A stretch of 64,000 nt of DNA, taken from assembly GCA_963457665.1 (NCBI GenBank), contig OY735218.1, positions 46,520,341 through 46,584,340 of the forward strand, given 5' to 3'. Shown piece after piece: positions 51,846-63,120 of the stretch. A model generated the notes under the pieces. That model made no database searches. It was given only the letters and a program-made list of their open reading frames with translations, and was not told where the DNA came from. The translations under genes and the position numbers were made by a program. Source of the stretch: Thysanoteuthis rhombus (lineage: Eukaryota; Mollusca; Cephalopoda; Oegopsida; Thysanoteuthidae). Positions within the stretch are counted from its first letter, which is position 1. Every line of letters begins with the position of its first letter.

Positions 51846-52708
51846 ATTCAAATCACACAATGATCCTTCATCCAACAGAGTGCTCGATTCCTATAGAAGG
51901 GCATTGTATATGAGTGTATGTGTATGTGTTTGTGTGCATACGTAAGAGGATTTGGATAAAAAATACCAAACTGTTATTGTGACCTAGTGTTCTCAGCTTT
52001 ACTTTTAATAATGTTGCCTTTACTATTATTATTAATGCTTCACTGATAGGAAGAGAAAATTAGCTGATCTTTTATAAAATAAAAAACACAAAAAAAACTT
52101 TTGTTCAGGATGACTTAGGACCTGAAAAGACGTGGGAAACTTTTCAGATCTTGGATTGCTGAACAAAGCCCTCATACTAATATTTGCATAAATATTACTC
52201 TTTGGTATTACGTTTTTCAACATTTTCATTTAACTTCATTATATAACGCCGAAATATATTCTGTCCATTTTGAATGATCAGACCAAAGTAAGAAGAAAAT
52301 ATAAAAACAACAAAAATATGGTCCCGAGATTCATCGGGAAATGTCAATACTCTATCAGGAAACCTTCGGCAATGTTTGTCCTTTTGGTGTAATGGCGATT
52401 TTAGTGGATTTGTTCGGGAAACACGAGAATCAATATTCTTATTCCTAAAACGAACACGTGAAGCTTTATGACAACAAACAGGATAAAGAAGGGACTAAAA
52501 AGAGAGAAGAAAAAACTAAATGACATTTTCATGAAGGTACATTATTAAATACTAAACAAATATAACCGAAGAGAGGCAAAAAATCAGGAAAAAGTATCAT
52601 CTTGAGGATAAATGGTACTTTTCTGTCATCAGTTTTGATGGATCTAATTGTAATGGCGATGGTCATTCGAGTACAATGCCAGGGGCAAAGATATTATTTA
52701 CAATGTTG

Positions 52709-52709
<1 letters not shown>
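51846..52709. other. AT-rich DNA, no gene recognised
   Basis: A TGTATGTGTTTGTG-type stretch lies at 51911-51937. No gene or RNA recognised. Confidence 0.45.

Positions 52710-52762
<53 letters not shown>
52710..52762. repeat. (AT)n microsatellite
   Basis: A continuous AT run. The frames 52602-52892 and 52676-53005 exist because of this array and the next. Confidence 0.97.
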
Positions 52763-52765
<3 letters not shown>

Positions 52766-52928
52766 GAGGGTTGCTTTATCTATGGTGATAGTGCTCAATA
52801 TTTTGAACAAGGATATAGAGCAAAAATATATCAATGGATATTTTTCATTGCTATCGAAAGGCATGTGTTGTTTGTTGATTGCAATGGCATAAAACTGATC
52901 AGAAACAACGACTGTAAATCATTCTCTT

Positions 52929-52931
52929 TCA

Positions 52932-53004
<73 letters not shown>
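52929..53004. repeat. (CT)n-(AT)n compound microsatellite
   Basis: CT units, then AT units with a CATATATA break near 52970. Confidence 0.97.
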
Positions 53005-53006
<2 letters not shown>

Positions 53007-53025
53007 CAAAAGGCTTGTAGCCAGA

Positions 53026-53540
53026 TATCTTTATTATTATTATCATTATTGTTATTATTATTTGCAATCTCACACCAGTTGCCTCGTGGTAACCGCTGGA
53101 GATTGAGTGACCGCAAGTCTCCTCAAGTCTCCAGCCCTCCTCTCCTAGTACTCATAGGTCGCAGTAATAGTGCAATTTACAGTTTCACACTGGTTGTCCA
53201 GTGGTTATCGCTGAAGGCTGAGTGACGATAAGTCTCCTCAGGTCTTCAGCGAGCGTCTCCTCTCTCTTTTACCTATCATGTCAGGGCTAAAATTCGTTGC
53301 AGTACTTATATCCCTAGCACCTTCCTCAGTATCCGTGCAGTTCCCAGTAGTGCTGTGGTCTGTACGGTCACAATCCTTCCCCTAATTCTGATCTCCTCCA
53401 GTCTCACCCTCAGCGTTTGGGGGACTGTTCCTAGTGCGCCCACTATGACTGGTACTACCCTGGTTTTCATGTTCCCTATCTCCCTTAACTCTCTTGCTAG
53501 GTCCTGGTATTTTTCCCGTTTTTCACTCTCCTTCTTTTTT
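53026..53540 (-). mobile_element. LINE with R2/R4-type C-terminus, copy B (5'-truncated) with TAA tail
   Basis: The minus frame from 53540 to a stop at 53306 encodes KESEKREKYQDLARELREIG, VVPVIVGALGTVP, and TALLGTARILRKVLGI. This is the closing part of a non-LTR retrotransposon protein type common in aquatic invertebrates. A 3' untranslated region of about 240 bp follows (53303-53062) with two related units of about 90 bp (each with a GGTTACCAC- or GATAACCAC-like core). A TAATAATAAC-type tail follows at 53060-53026. The start of the frame, right after a short TAA remnant of copy A, shows 5' truncation at insertion. The first 20 residues of the nominal frame 53605-53306 belong to copy A's untranslated region. 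Confidence 0.75.
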
Positions 53541-54100
53541 ACTCTATTATTTGCAATCTCACACCAGTTGCCAGGTGGTAACCGCTGGTGTTTGAGTGAC
53601 AGCAAGTCTCCTCAAGTCTCCAGCCCTCCTCTCCTAGTACTCATAGGTCGGACTAATAGTGCGATTTACAGTTTCACACCGGTTGCCCAGGGGTCATCGC
53701 TGAAGGCTGAATGACAATAAGTCTCCTCAGGTTCCTACTTTCATTTCCCTTCCCCTGTTAGGCCCCTGCAAACAATTGGGGCGGCAGTCTTTATACTTTT
53801 AGCATCCAATGCGCCTAGATTGGCACTACCCTGACTTTCATGTTCCACATCTCTTTCAGTTCTCTCGCTACATCTTGATATTTTTCTAGTTTTTCACTTT
53901 CCTTCCCCGATGGTCTGCAGGTACATCCACGTATCTTATTCGTCAGGTTTTCCTCTTCTTGTCAACGATTACCAAGTCCAGTCTTCTCGCCTGGATGAGG
54001 TGGTCGGTTTGGATGCCAAAGTCTCAAAGTAATTGGTGGTTTCCATTCTCCAGGACTGTCTCTGGCTTGAATCTCATTCATTTACTCAGTTCCTACTGCA
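53541..54100 (-). mobile_element. LINE with R2/R4-type C-terminus, copy A
   Basis: The minus strand reads ETVLENGNHQLL, DFGIQTDHLIQARRLDLVIV, DKKRKT and DVPADHR, then with a frame shift ESEKLEKYQDVARELKEMW and NMKVRVVPI. The RRxDLVIVDKK then DVPAD pattern resembles the PD-(D/E)XK restriction-like endonuclease of R2/R4-type LINEs (usual motif R-P-D-L/I-V, then I-D-V/F-A-V-P). Here proline is replaced by leucine. The end of the coding region is lost. The 3' untranslated region (53755-53549) matches that of copy B almost base for base and ends in a minimal AATAAT. Confidence 0.75.
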
Positions 54101-54116
54101 TCATCGTTGCTACTCT

Positions 54117-54117
54117 A

Positions 54118-54211
<94 letters not shown>
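54117..54211. repeat. (ATT)31 microsatellite upstream of copy A
   Basis: Pure ATT units (TAA on the minus strand) directly precede copy A on its 5' side. Copies A and B also end in TAA units, so all three boundaries are TAA arrays. Confidence 0.98.
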
Positions 54212-54297
54212 CGATTAACAATGAAAATAGATATTTGTTGTATGATTTAAAAGTTTTTCATTTTCATCATCAAGCTACAGATTTGTTGATGTGATTA

Positions 54298-54298
<1 letters not shown>

Positions 54299-54359
<61 letters not shown>

Positions 54360-54384
54360 TTATATATACATATGTATATATACA

Positions 54385-54415
<31 letters not shown>

Positions 54416-54419
54416 ATAC

Positions 54420-54450
<31 letters not shown>
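54299..54450. repeat. AT-rich minisatellite with ATACATATGTAT units
   Basis: AT runs are interrupted at intervals by ACATATGT and TTTATATATACA-type words. The segment at about 54340-54375 recurs at about 54390-54430. Much of it is self-complementary. Confidence 0.95.
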
Positions 54451-54451
<1 letters not shown>

Positions 54452-54598
54452 TCAAATGGTCTAGAAATTCAAACAATGCTCAGGAACAAAATGAATCAGA
54501 GACTTTTGCCACAACTCACCGTGAGCAGAAGCTTTTGTGAGTCACTGTGTATATTCTCAAGAGGGTTACTTCCAAAAATAAATTGTCATTGTCAAAAA

Positions 54599-54652
54599 CA
54601 TATATATATATATATATATATATGGAAAGAGAGAAAGAGAGGAAGAGGAAGA
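54599..54652. repeat. (AT)n then GA-rich stretch
   Basis: AT units pass into GAGAAAGAGAGG-type sequence. Confidence 0.95.
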
Positions 54653-55494
54653 GTACAGTTCAGTCGTTTGCTTTTCCTTTTGGGTACGCTGGTCTCATCC
54701 CTATAGACTTTCTCTTGTTGTGGATAGCAATTAAGCAAGGACAATCTAGACAATCCTGCGACATCGACGCCTAGAATCTGTCTTCTGTTGATGCTCGTAG
54801 CAAACACTTTTGTAGGAAATTCCCCGTCAAGAGTATACGAGACTTAATGGTAAAAAATTCCCAAATACGTGAGATTACATCTACTTTTCTCTCATTCCTC
54901 AATTGTACTTCTGTAGGAAATATTAACAATTTGTATTCAATACTCCAGTAAGACGCGTTGAAAAAGTTGAATACAGCTGCCCACAAAGTATCCAGTCATT
55001 TGATAGAAACAAAAATACAGCGTACTGAGTGAAATAGAGTGTTTGCTCCGGTTGAATTACCCTTCTTGGGACCACGCATGTACCAACGTCCTTTTTACTC
55101 CTTAGATCAGCCTGCCAAATTTTCTTTCAGGATAGTCACGTAACATTATTTTCTTCTACTCATTAGCAACCAACTACCAAGTGGATAACCCCACAGGAGA
55201 GTGTCTGTTGATGCATGCACAGTACAGCCCCGTTTGACCGTTTTCTATATGACATCAAGGCTTCGTAACAGTTGTCGAGATATTGTAAATGGATGTTTAC
55301 TCCCCAACAGACCTCAATCCAACTCATTTTTTTAAATGAGTATATTCAGTGGGTTAATTCATTTATACAGTCCAAAAAAAAAAGGCTTATTTCCAAAATC
55401 TCCACTCCGAATTCAATTTACTATGTAAGTTTTCTTTGTGTCTGGCTTCTTTCACGCTCTTTTTCCTCTATTTTTTTCTATTTGGACATTTAAT
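54653..55494. other. Unique DNA, no gene recognised
   Basis: Short frames only. Nothing recognised. Confidence 0.45.
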
Positions 55495-55635
55495 CATAAA
55501 TACCCAACTAAAGCGAGCGAGGTGGGTAACGTTTTCATTGATGAAACTTTTTTCGAAATTATAAATGATCACCCCTAACACAGCATGATACCAAAAGACG
55601 TCTTACACTCAGCCAATAGACCTGCTTAAAAACTA
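55495..55635 (+). repeat. Dispersed repeat R1, plus-strand copy
   Basis: Shares TACCCAACTAAAG, TTCATTGATGAAAC-like, ATGATCACCCCTAACACAGCATG and ACTCAGCCAATAGACC-like blocks with the copies at 12050 and 57175. Confidence 0.5.
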
Positions 55636-56414
55636 AAGAAAAATATGTTGATCATGACAGTTTTAATTAACGGTTTCTAATAAGTTTTTTTGCAAGATAT
55701 GCATAATTATTCGGAGTCCGCTTCGAAAGAGCGCCTCTGACTTATAATGCATATGAGATAATCCACCAAGTTGAAACCAGATGAACTCTTTTGACATTTT
55801 CAATTCTTCATCGTGATTGACGTCTTCCAATTATTGGTGTAACTCCTTCGTCTAGACATATTTATCAATCTGTCTCTCTGATCGTTATTAATGAACCATT
55901 CGTTAATGGGAAATTCATCTTCGCTGTACTTGATTAGGATTTCGGACAGATAAAATTATATAAAATTGGGCTATTATCGCTGTCATAATCATGACATTGT
56001 GTTTACTTGTTGTTTAAAAAAACTATCTTTTATTTGGTTCGATTAGTCGTCTCGAGAGCTATTCCTATGTCCTTCAAAACAAGATTAAATGACATCTTTT
56101 CACGATTTAAGTATGTGTATTGGTAATCCTGGTTTTTCATCTTCGCATGGACACTGTCCCCTGGTTATTTACAGGGAATTCACAGCTGTCATAGACACTA
56201 ATCAGCTTACAATTGATCCATAAAAATATATGAATGCAGTGCTGCAGTTAGCTAAAGATTTAGAGATTCAGGGGACTTAGCTACTTAAGGAGCCTCCTTT
56301 AAATTTTGCTTAAATTTGATGGAAAAGGACAATTTGCAATGAATACACACACACAAACCCTTGATTTGAGGAAACCAGCACCAAAACCTAATTCACTATT
56401 CAAGCAACTTATAT
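55636..56414. other. AT-rich DNA, no gene recognised
   Basis: No open frame above 60 codons apart from the one created by the next microsatellite. Confidence 0.45.
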
Positions 56415-56416
56415 CC

Positions 56417-56449
<33 letters not shown>

Positions 56450-56450
56450 C

Positions 56451-56520
<70 letters not shown>
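56415..56520. repeat. (ATCT)n-(CT)n-(AT)n compound microsatellite
   Basis: Three motifs in series. Relative to 22988-23084 the order of the AT block and the tetranucleotide block differs, so the two are not simple reverse copies. Confidence 0.97.
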
Positions 56521-56521
<1 letters not shown>

Positions 56522-57174
56522 TGTTATTGCATATGCCAGTAAAAATGCAGTAGGTCAATCAAAAAACTCTTGGCCTTCCTCCGTTGGGGTAATTCACGAA
56601 TTGGTCCACCCTTTGCTACGCTTCCGCGCAGCCATCTTCAAGATTAAGCCTAATTTCTAAAAAAATCAGCGAGGTTTGCGCTCTACCCTCACTCCATGAA
56701 CCCAATTCTTGGTTATTATTGTAATTAGATTTTTAAAAAAAGTTTAGTTGCTGCAATTTCCTCAAGATTTTCATATGCATTTGTTTAGCAAGCTGAAATA
56801 CTTCGTAGTGTAATAGCTATAATTATTCATAATGAGGTAGCCCTTAAGGGAAAATGATTTTATCGGTCGGACAAGGCTCTGACTTTTAAGATAGAACCCT
56901 CAATAACACGAAGACACAAACAGACAGGACGTGTATGAAAAGGGTAATACCTCTTATTCTAGGATTGAACAACATTCCTTGACCCAACACGCCACACATT
57001 AAAAATCAAAACCTTGTAGAAAATACATGGATATTGGTTCAAACACAAAATATACACCGCATCTATTCATTTTTGAAACGTAATATATTGATAGATACGA
57101 AAAACAGTCAACATCAGTTTTCATTTTCTTAGTGGCTGTGGCTGGTTGGCTATATATGTGTCATGTATTACTTT
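56521..57174. other. Unique DNA, no gene recognised
   Basis: A short GC-richer segment at 56570-56720 (CTACGCTTCCGCGCAGCC inside) has no recognised identity. A faint reversed likeness to 61140-61200 (GGGTAGAGCG block) suggests a further old repeat. Confidence 0.35.
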
Positions 57175-57335
57175 TTGACAATCCTGACTTTTCAATGATC
57201 CAACAAAAGGTTAGATACGTAACTTATTCATTCATTGTGCCCTCTTCTAATTTTTCATTGATCACCTCCAACACGGTATGCTATTTGAAGGTGTTAGTTA
57301 CGTGATTATTTTTATCAAGTGACGAACCACATCTA
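57175..57335 (+). repeat. Dispersed repeat R1, plus-strand copy
   Basis: Contains TGACTTTTCAATGATCCAAC, a TTATTCATTCATTG block, TTCATTGATCACCTCCAAC, GTTAGTTACGTGATTATTTT and a final AAGTGACGAACCAC. Confidence 0.6.
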
Positions 57336-57495
57336 TAATTCCAGCGTTTATATTTTTTTAGTGAATACATTTAATCACCCTCCAAATACTTTTAGGCAAC
57401 AGTATGTATCGAGTAACATTGACTTGTAAGTGTAAATTCCTTTTATAAGAAATCAGGGGCAATTCATTTTCATTTTTTTTCATTTCGACCTTTAG

Positions 57496-57731
57496 TGCCC
57501 ACCATTCACAACAGAAATGCCGGTGGAAGTCTCCAAGTTCTACTTACGACCTTTGCCTGCGCCAAATCTGTTGTCAGGGGAAATCTCGCTTTTCCCAAGT
57601 TTTGTAAAACCAGCGGAAATTGACAACAATAAAGCTATGTTTGTGAATGTCACCATCGACTTATCCGTCGTGTTTGCATCACAGACCCTTCTTTCTTTTC
57701 CACTCCTAATCAAACATGAATCTTGTCATTG
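57496..57731 (+). CDS. Exon-like open block with splice-like borders, product not recognised
   Basis: A T-rich tract ending TTTCGACCTTTAG looks like a good 3' splice site just before 57496. From that base the frame is open through ATG (57517) for 78 codons. GTAACG at 57732 follows CATTG and could be a donor, which would remove the stop now read across it. Composition is less AT-rich than the surroundings and non-repetitive. The product (MPVEVSKFYLRPLPAPNLLS at the start; KPAEIDNNKAMFVNVTIDL in the middle) has no domain I recognise. Further GC-moderate unique sequence continues to about 57960. It could instead be a conserved noncoding element or chance. Confidence 0.3.
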
Positions 57732-57735
57732 GTAA

Positions 57736-60700
57736 CGATCCGTTTCCAGGCTGTGTTGGCGTTGAACCAAGAAGGGCCTGCCGGCGCTTTCTTCCCATTT
57801 TCCTCTTTTGTTAGTTTCTCTTACTTTGATCAGATCTTGTGCGGTTTTAGAGTTGACAATCAGCTCCAACGAACGTGAATATCGTTTCACTCGGGATCGG
57901 TCCTAAATGTTGCCAATAGAAAGAGAATTCGTGGGAAAAAGTTAGGATGATAAATGCAAAGTGGAATCGGTATAGAATTCAGCATAGAATCACTGACTTC
58001 TCGCAGAAGATGCATTGTCATTGGACGTTTAAGTGTTATTTTCAAGTGACAAATAATCATTTGGCGTTGCCGTTAAAATGAGGTTTCAAGTCTTCTTGAA
58101 ACAAATCTATGCTGACAGTTACCCCGAGTGTGCGAATAAACGTTGAGCCACGTATGTCTTCAGTTAGATTTGCAATCGATTTCGTATAGTTAGGAGTATA
58201 GGGTAAATAGAAATATATTAGCTTGATAAAGAAAATTTATTTGTAAAGAAGACAGAAAGCAAGTTTTATATCATCTTGAGAACGTTCATACGCAATTTGA
58301 ACTGCTTCTTGTCATAAATATATTTTCTATGAGAATTATCCAGGATGGACAATATATAAGCCTATACGCAAATACAGATTGATAGATTATTAGAGGGAAA
58401 TTCACCAAAACTGATAAATTGTTTAAGGAATACCTAATGGAGATTTCAACTTTTACCTGACAATTCTTTAATAACATCATGCTTGTTTGAATAATCATTG
58501 CCTATAAATTTATACGTAACTTCTGACAGCCAGTTTTACCTAGGGTGTATGTTTTTGTTTCTACGAAAGGTACTTGACTTTAAGAGTTATGGTCTGAAAA
58601 TACCACCTTGCAGCATTACCTAGCTTCATGGAGCCCACGACCTTGGAATATTATATCGTTACTGAAAACAAAATTGAACCCAAACTGAAATAATTGTAAA
58701 AGAAATTTAACAATATTTTGGGTTTCCTCAATTTCAGTTGTGAAAACAAAAATCGATAGCGATATATCAAATTAATTCTCCTGTATTAAGAAATTCCAAA
58801 CATTAATCAGGAATCCTTTAGAAATCTTCGGCAAAAACTATCTAGAATGTAAGTTTAAAACCTTTATTAGGAATGGCTGTGGAGACAGAATTTTCAGAGC
58901 AAAACATCGGTCATAAAGGTTGAGCAGTTGCTTATTATGTACATAAAATCATCATAAAATGAGAATAAGGGTTCGAATTGGTCCCATTATCTTGAATCCT
59001 GCATAACAAAGATAAGGAGCTTGAAACACTATCTGAAGATTTGTTTTTGTCCCCATTTACGGAGGGCAAATAAAATCATTTATAGTATTCTCTTTGTTAA
59101 GATGTATTTCCACGATTTAAATGAAATGAATAGATAAACGTGTCATTCTTATGATTCACAAAATGCCTGTCCCTCTGTGCATGGCAGCATTATTCATGAG
59201 CCACACAACATATTCCCCTTTCGTGAAATCCCACTATTTGCTTAGATAAATTTGATTCAAGTTTCCAAAATTGTGGTTATTAGAAAAAAGGGTATGATAC
59301 ATAGTTCAAAATGATAATCTATTATCTTCCTCTGATTATAGACTGGAAGAGAATTATTTTTGTTATTTTTTTCCTATTTATGCATCTTTTTTAAGATGGA
59401 GCGGGTGAGTAGGTGATCGATTAAAGTTTTGTATGTTTTTTCTGTTGTTGAAAACGAATATATTTTCGAAAAAAATCTGGGGAGTTAATACTGTAAGCTT
59501 TTGATCATTCGAAGGCTAAAATAAATCATCTCAAATTCACACACATAAACTACACTTTTAGCAATACATACTGTTCCAACCCTGGTCAATGAAAGGGAAG
59601 GAAGGAGAAAATTAATAATTGCGTTCTTTTTTCCAGTTCCGCTAATCGTATACTCAACGTAAAGATTTCAAGAGTCTCAGACTTGACGTAAAGATTTTCA
59701 CTATGAAACGAAGGGTGCAATTGAAGCATTTGCGTTTATTCTATATTACAGAAAGGAGTCGGTTTAATCCAGCGTGAAGTGATATCTGCAATGCGGCATC
59801 TGGAGATATTTGGCGAAGTCAGGCACGAATATAAGTTCGGTCGAGGCTTTACACTTTCACCTTTTCGACAGTCAGGTCTCTGGCTAGTCATCTATAATTA
59901 GACAACAATAACATTTCCAGGGGCACCTTCCCTAGGAAACAAGCATTGAAGCAGAACCCATTGCCTTTCGTTATTGTACAAACGCTCATCGATACCAAAA
60001 TAGCGATCCAGAAAAAAAGGCAGCTTAGTCAATGTTTGCCGATTCTCTGTATTGAACTTTTATTTGACTGCAAGCTTAAGGTTTTGGCCTCTTGAGGAAA
60101 TTGAAAAGGTTATTGCTAGTTCAAGGAGAATTTATGCAGGCTACTTTGAAAGCAAATCTTTGCTCAAATGATTAGAAGGGGAACTTATTCACACAATGTC
60201 GGTTTCAAAGATATACTTTTAGGCAACAGTCAAGAGGCAAGGAGATCTTTATGGGATCTTTTAAAGCTCAATCTTTCCCAAACAAGATGTTTTCCCAAAG
60301 ATTACCTGTTTTGTGGTAACTTCGATGTCAACTCTCATAAACCATACATATTCTGGTAGGATTATGCCTTGGCTATATAGCAGAGGTTTTTTACTCATGA
60401 TATTCGACCTTATCATTAATTTCACAGGACACTGTCAGATTTGTAAACAAACAATTGTTGTTGCTATGCATGGTTTGGTTGAATTGATATATTTTCCACC
60501 CCCCTTGGTCCTTATCGACCCTTTCTGAGTGGAGATAATATTCTGTCATCATTTGAAGCGTACAAAAAAAAAAACACGACAGAGGTCTTGTTTTTGAGGA
60601 CCTGTCTTCTAAGTAGTACCTCCCTATAGCACTGAAAGAGGTACTATAGTTTTGCGCACCTGCACAAACTGCCGATGGGAATAAGCAATTCTAACGTTAA

Positions 60701-61362
60701 AAATTGGTCATGCACTTTATTTTCGCCGGGGCGAGATGATGACTGAATAATAGCCAATTGTTTGTCCACTTTTTACAGTCTAAGTTCACCGTTGGTCGAG
60801 TTTGTCCTTCTCTCCGGATCAGGCTGGTTAAAGTTTGACTGAAGGTCTAATTCATGGGGAACCTATTCCCAATCAGTACGTCTCCATTACACTGAAATGG
60901 TAGGATTAGTAGACAAAATCTGACGCCTGAAGCAAACACCTTTGGAGATGGGTATCTTTTGAATATATGTGGAGGTGTCCATTTTAAGAAGGACCCCCTA
61001 TCCAATTGTGGAGAGGCCCCTGAAGGAAGACCTGTGGGGACACCATTGCTTGGCTAACTCCGTTGATATTTGCTGATCTCATTTCCACATGGCTTTATGC
61101 TGTATTATAGAAATCAAGTGAATGAAAATCGTGCTGCACCAAATTTCCAAGAGGGTAGAGCGTACTTGCCCGTCGAAAAAAATCGACCGAGTTTCTGGTT
61201 TTAACTTGAGTTTTCCTTGGTGAGAAATGCATAACAATTACACCCACTAGGATAGTCATTCATATTGGCTTATGAAATGCATGTCTTTCGGCTGTTAGGG
61301 CCAAGGATTTGATCAATTAATTCTTGTATAAGTCGTAAGCTCACGATCTAGCCTTGAGTGAG
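57736..61362. other. Unique DNA with several GC-moderate patches, no gene recognised
   Basis: Patches at 57990-58150, 59690-60000 and 60590-61130 stand out by composition. Within the last, 60590-60690 and 60860-60960 look like diverged direct copies (shared CCTCCCTATAGCACTGAAA- and CTCCATTACACTGAAA-like blocks). No open frame is recognisable. Confidence 0.35.

Positions 61363-61409
<47 letters not shown>
61363..61409 (+). repeat. (GA)n microsatellite
   Basis: Continuous GA run of about 46 bp. Confidence 0.97.
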
Positions 61410-61410
<1 letters not shown>

Positions 61411-61790
61411 AAAACTTTATTGAGCCATGAATGAAAAGAGCAAATGTACTGGGTTTTATATTTGGGGAAAGTGTTGCATTGACAATGGTTATCAAATCCA
61501 GGAAATTAAATAGGCATGTAAGTTGCTGAAGTGTAAAATGGGAAATTCAAATCCGGCTGTTTGTGAATTTTCCCAGCAAATCAGCAACCGGTCATTTATT
61601 ATGACACTAGTGACACAGGTCGACCATCTTTAGGAGAGTAACATTAATGCAATCTGATAGTCCGTCTCATTGTTTGTTTCAGAATGTGTACGTATTATTT
61701 CTATTCTTTCTTTCTATTTTTCTCTCTCTGCATATAATACTTAATAAAAGAGAAATTATATTTGTAAATATATTCATAAGAAATAGTATT

Positions 61791-61801
61791 ACACACATAT
61801 G

Positions 61802-61832
<31 letters not shown>

Positions 61833-61848
61833 ATATGTGTGTGTGTTA
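61791..61848. repeat. (AC)n microsatellite with short GT end
   Basis: AC units, CATATGC and CTCACAC breaks, then ATATGTGTGTGTG. It is partly self-complementary. Confidence 0.95.
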
Positions 61849-62195
61849 ATGTACAAGCATTGTATTGTCCGGCGTCAAGCAAGACCATTACATACAACAG
61901 AATATCCAGGGGAAAATAATACGCAACAATTCCTTTACCTGTGCAGTTTTGATTAGTGCGAGTTTGGGTGTAGCAAGTCTAAAAAATTTTGTACAAATTA
62001 ATATAACTGTGTATAAAATGGAAATAACATTGAATTATAATGAGATCTTGAAAAGTGTAGTTTTGAACAGTAATGAAAAATCTTTGAACGAATTAACAGC
62101 AGTAATCTAGGTGTACCGGTATACAAACTTGCATTCATTCATACTTGTCATTATTTGATCATGGTAAGAGCTCACAATCATCTGGCACCTATTGA

Positions 62196-62408
62196 GATTC
62201 AAGTTCACTTCTATATGTTTTCCTGAGCAAGTTAAAAATCAGAGCAAAAAAATTGGAAAAAAGGACAGTAAGCATATCAAATACAATGGCATGCAAATTA
62301 AAAACAGAGGTGAGCCAATTAAAAGATACAGCGAGCCAATTAAAAGATACAGCTAGCAGATTGAAAAATAAATTAAGAGAATCCAAGAATACAGGGAGAA
62401 AAAAATAA
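62196..62408 (+). CDS. Short heptad-repeat (coiled-coil-type) open frame, unrecognised
   Basis: A plus frame open from 62196 to the stop at 62406 reads a lysine- and leucine-rich product with a seven-residue rhythm: LKTEV, SQLKDTA, SQLKDTA, SRLKNKL. The two SQLKDTA units are an exact 21-bp tandem duplication except for one silent base (GCG/GCT), so the repeat keeps frame. The first ATG is at 62286, giving only 40 codons. It may be a fragment of a coiled-coil protein of a gene or mobile element, or a chance A-rich reading. The minus frame 62189-62419 is its shadow. Confidence 0.25.
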   Translation, partial: DSSSLLYVFLSKLKIRAKKLEKRTVSISNTMACKLKTEVSQLKDTASQLKDTASRLKNKLRESKNTGRKK

Positions 62409-63020
62409 AGGCAGAACATCTGGGAATGCTGTAAACAAAACTTTGGAAATGAAAAACAACGTCAAGAAAGCTAAATAACATGAATTATCAAATATCTACA
62501 TTTATTGTTTCAATCGTTGTAAATGTTTTTTTAGTTAAATCCTTTTAGTTAAATCCTTATCTCTCAATAAAACCCATCAGTCTTTTTATCTGATCCCCAC
62601 TGAAGGCTAACACTTATGATTGCTGAGTTTGTCACCCCAACTGCACCCCAAAAATTGCATTTCTTCTTTCCAAAAAAAAAACTCGAAGATGTTGAGTCCC
62701 TATGATAAGTCCTTACCTCGACAACAAAAAACCTTAGTCCTAATTGGGGAACCAACTTACCCACAAAATAATAATCAACGTGGATTAGCTTTTTTTTTTA
62801 ATTTCAAGAGGGCTAGTCAATGCATCTAAGCATTTTTTCATCAATTTGGCCTTGTGCCCGACCAGATTCTCCTGAATAAATCTTTTAAAGATGATAAAGA
62901 GAGGTGGGTAATGTCAATGTATGATGGAGCAAAGAAACCCGAGAGACGTATGGAATCAGGAGAGTATGTAAGGAGAGGGAGGGGTGATGGACAGAAAGGC
63001 AGTGACAGAGAGACTGAGAA

Positions 63021-63025
<5 letters not shown>
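62409..63025. other. AT-rich DNA, no gene recognised
   Basis: Contains a small direct repeat (TTTTAGTTAAATCCTT twice at 62530-62558). Nothing else recognised. Confidence 0.45.
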
Positions 63026-63078
<53 letters not shown>

Positions 63079-63120
63079 GGACGGACAGACAGACAGACAG
63101 ACAGACAAGCAGACAGGCAA
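63026..63120 (+). repeat. (GA)n-(GACA)n compound microsatellite
   Basis: GA units pass into GACA units with a GACGGACG interruption near 63077. Several overlapping frames here read RERE or DRQT and are artefacts. Confidence 0.97.

Noticed and set aside
53959-54294. Leucine- or isoleucine-run frames
   Set aside because: They are readings of the ATT array at 54117-54211 and cross the opposite-strand LINE remnant.
62905-63120. CRISPR-like regular spacing in GACA repeats
   Set aside because: These are perfect short tandem units with no unique spacers, and this is animal DNA.
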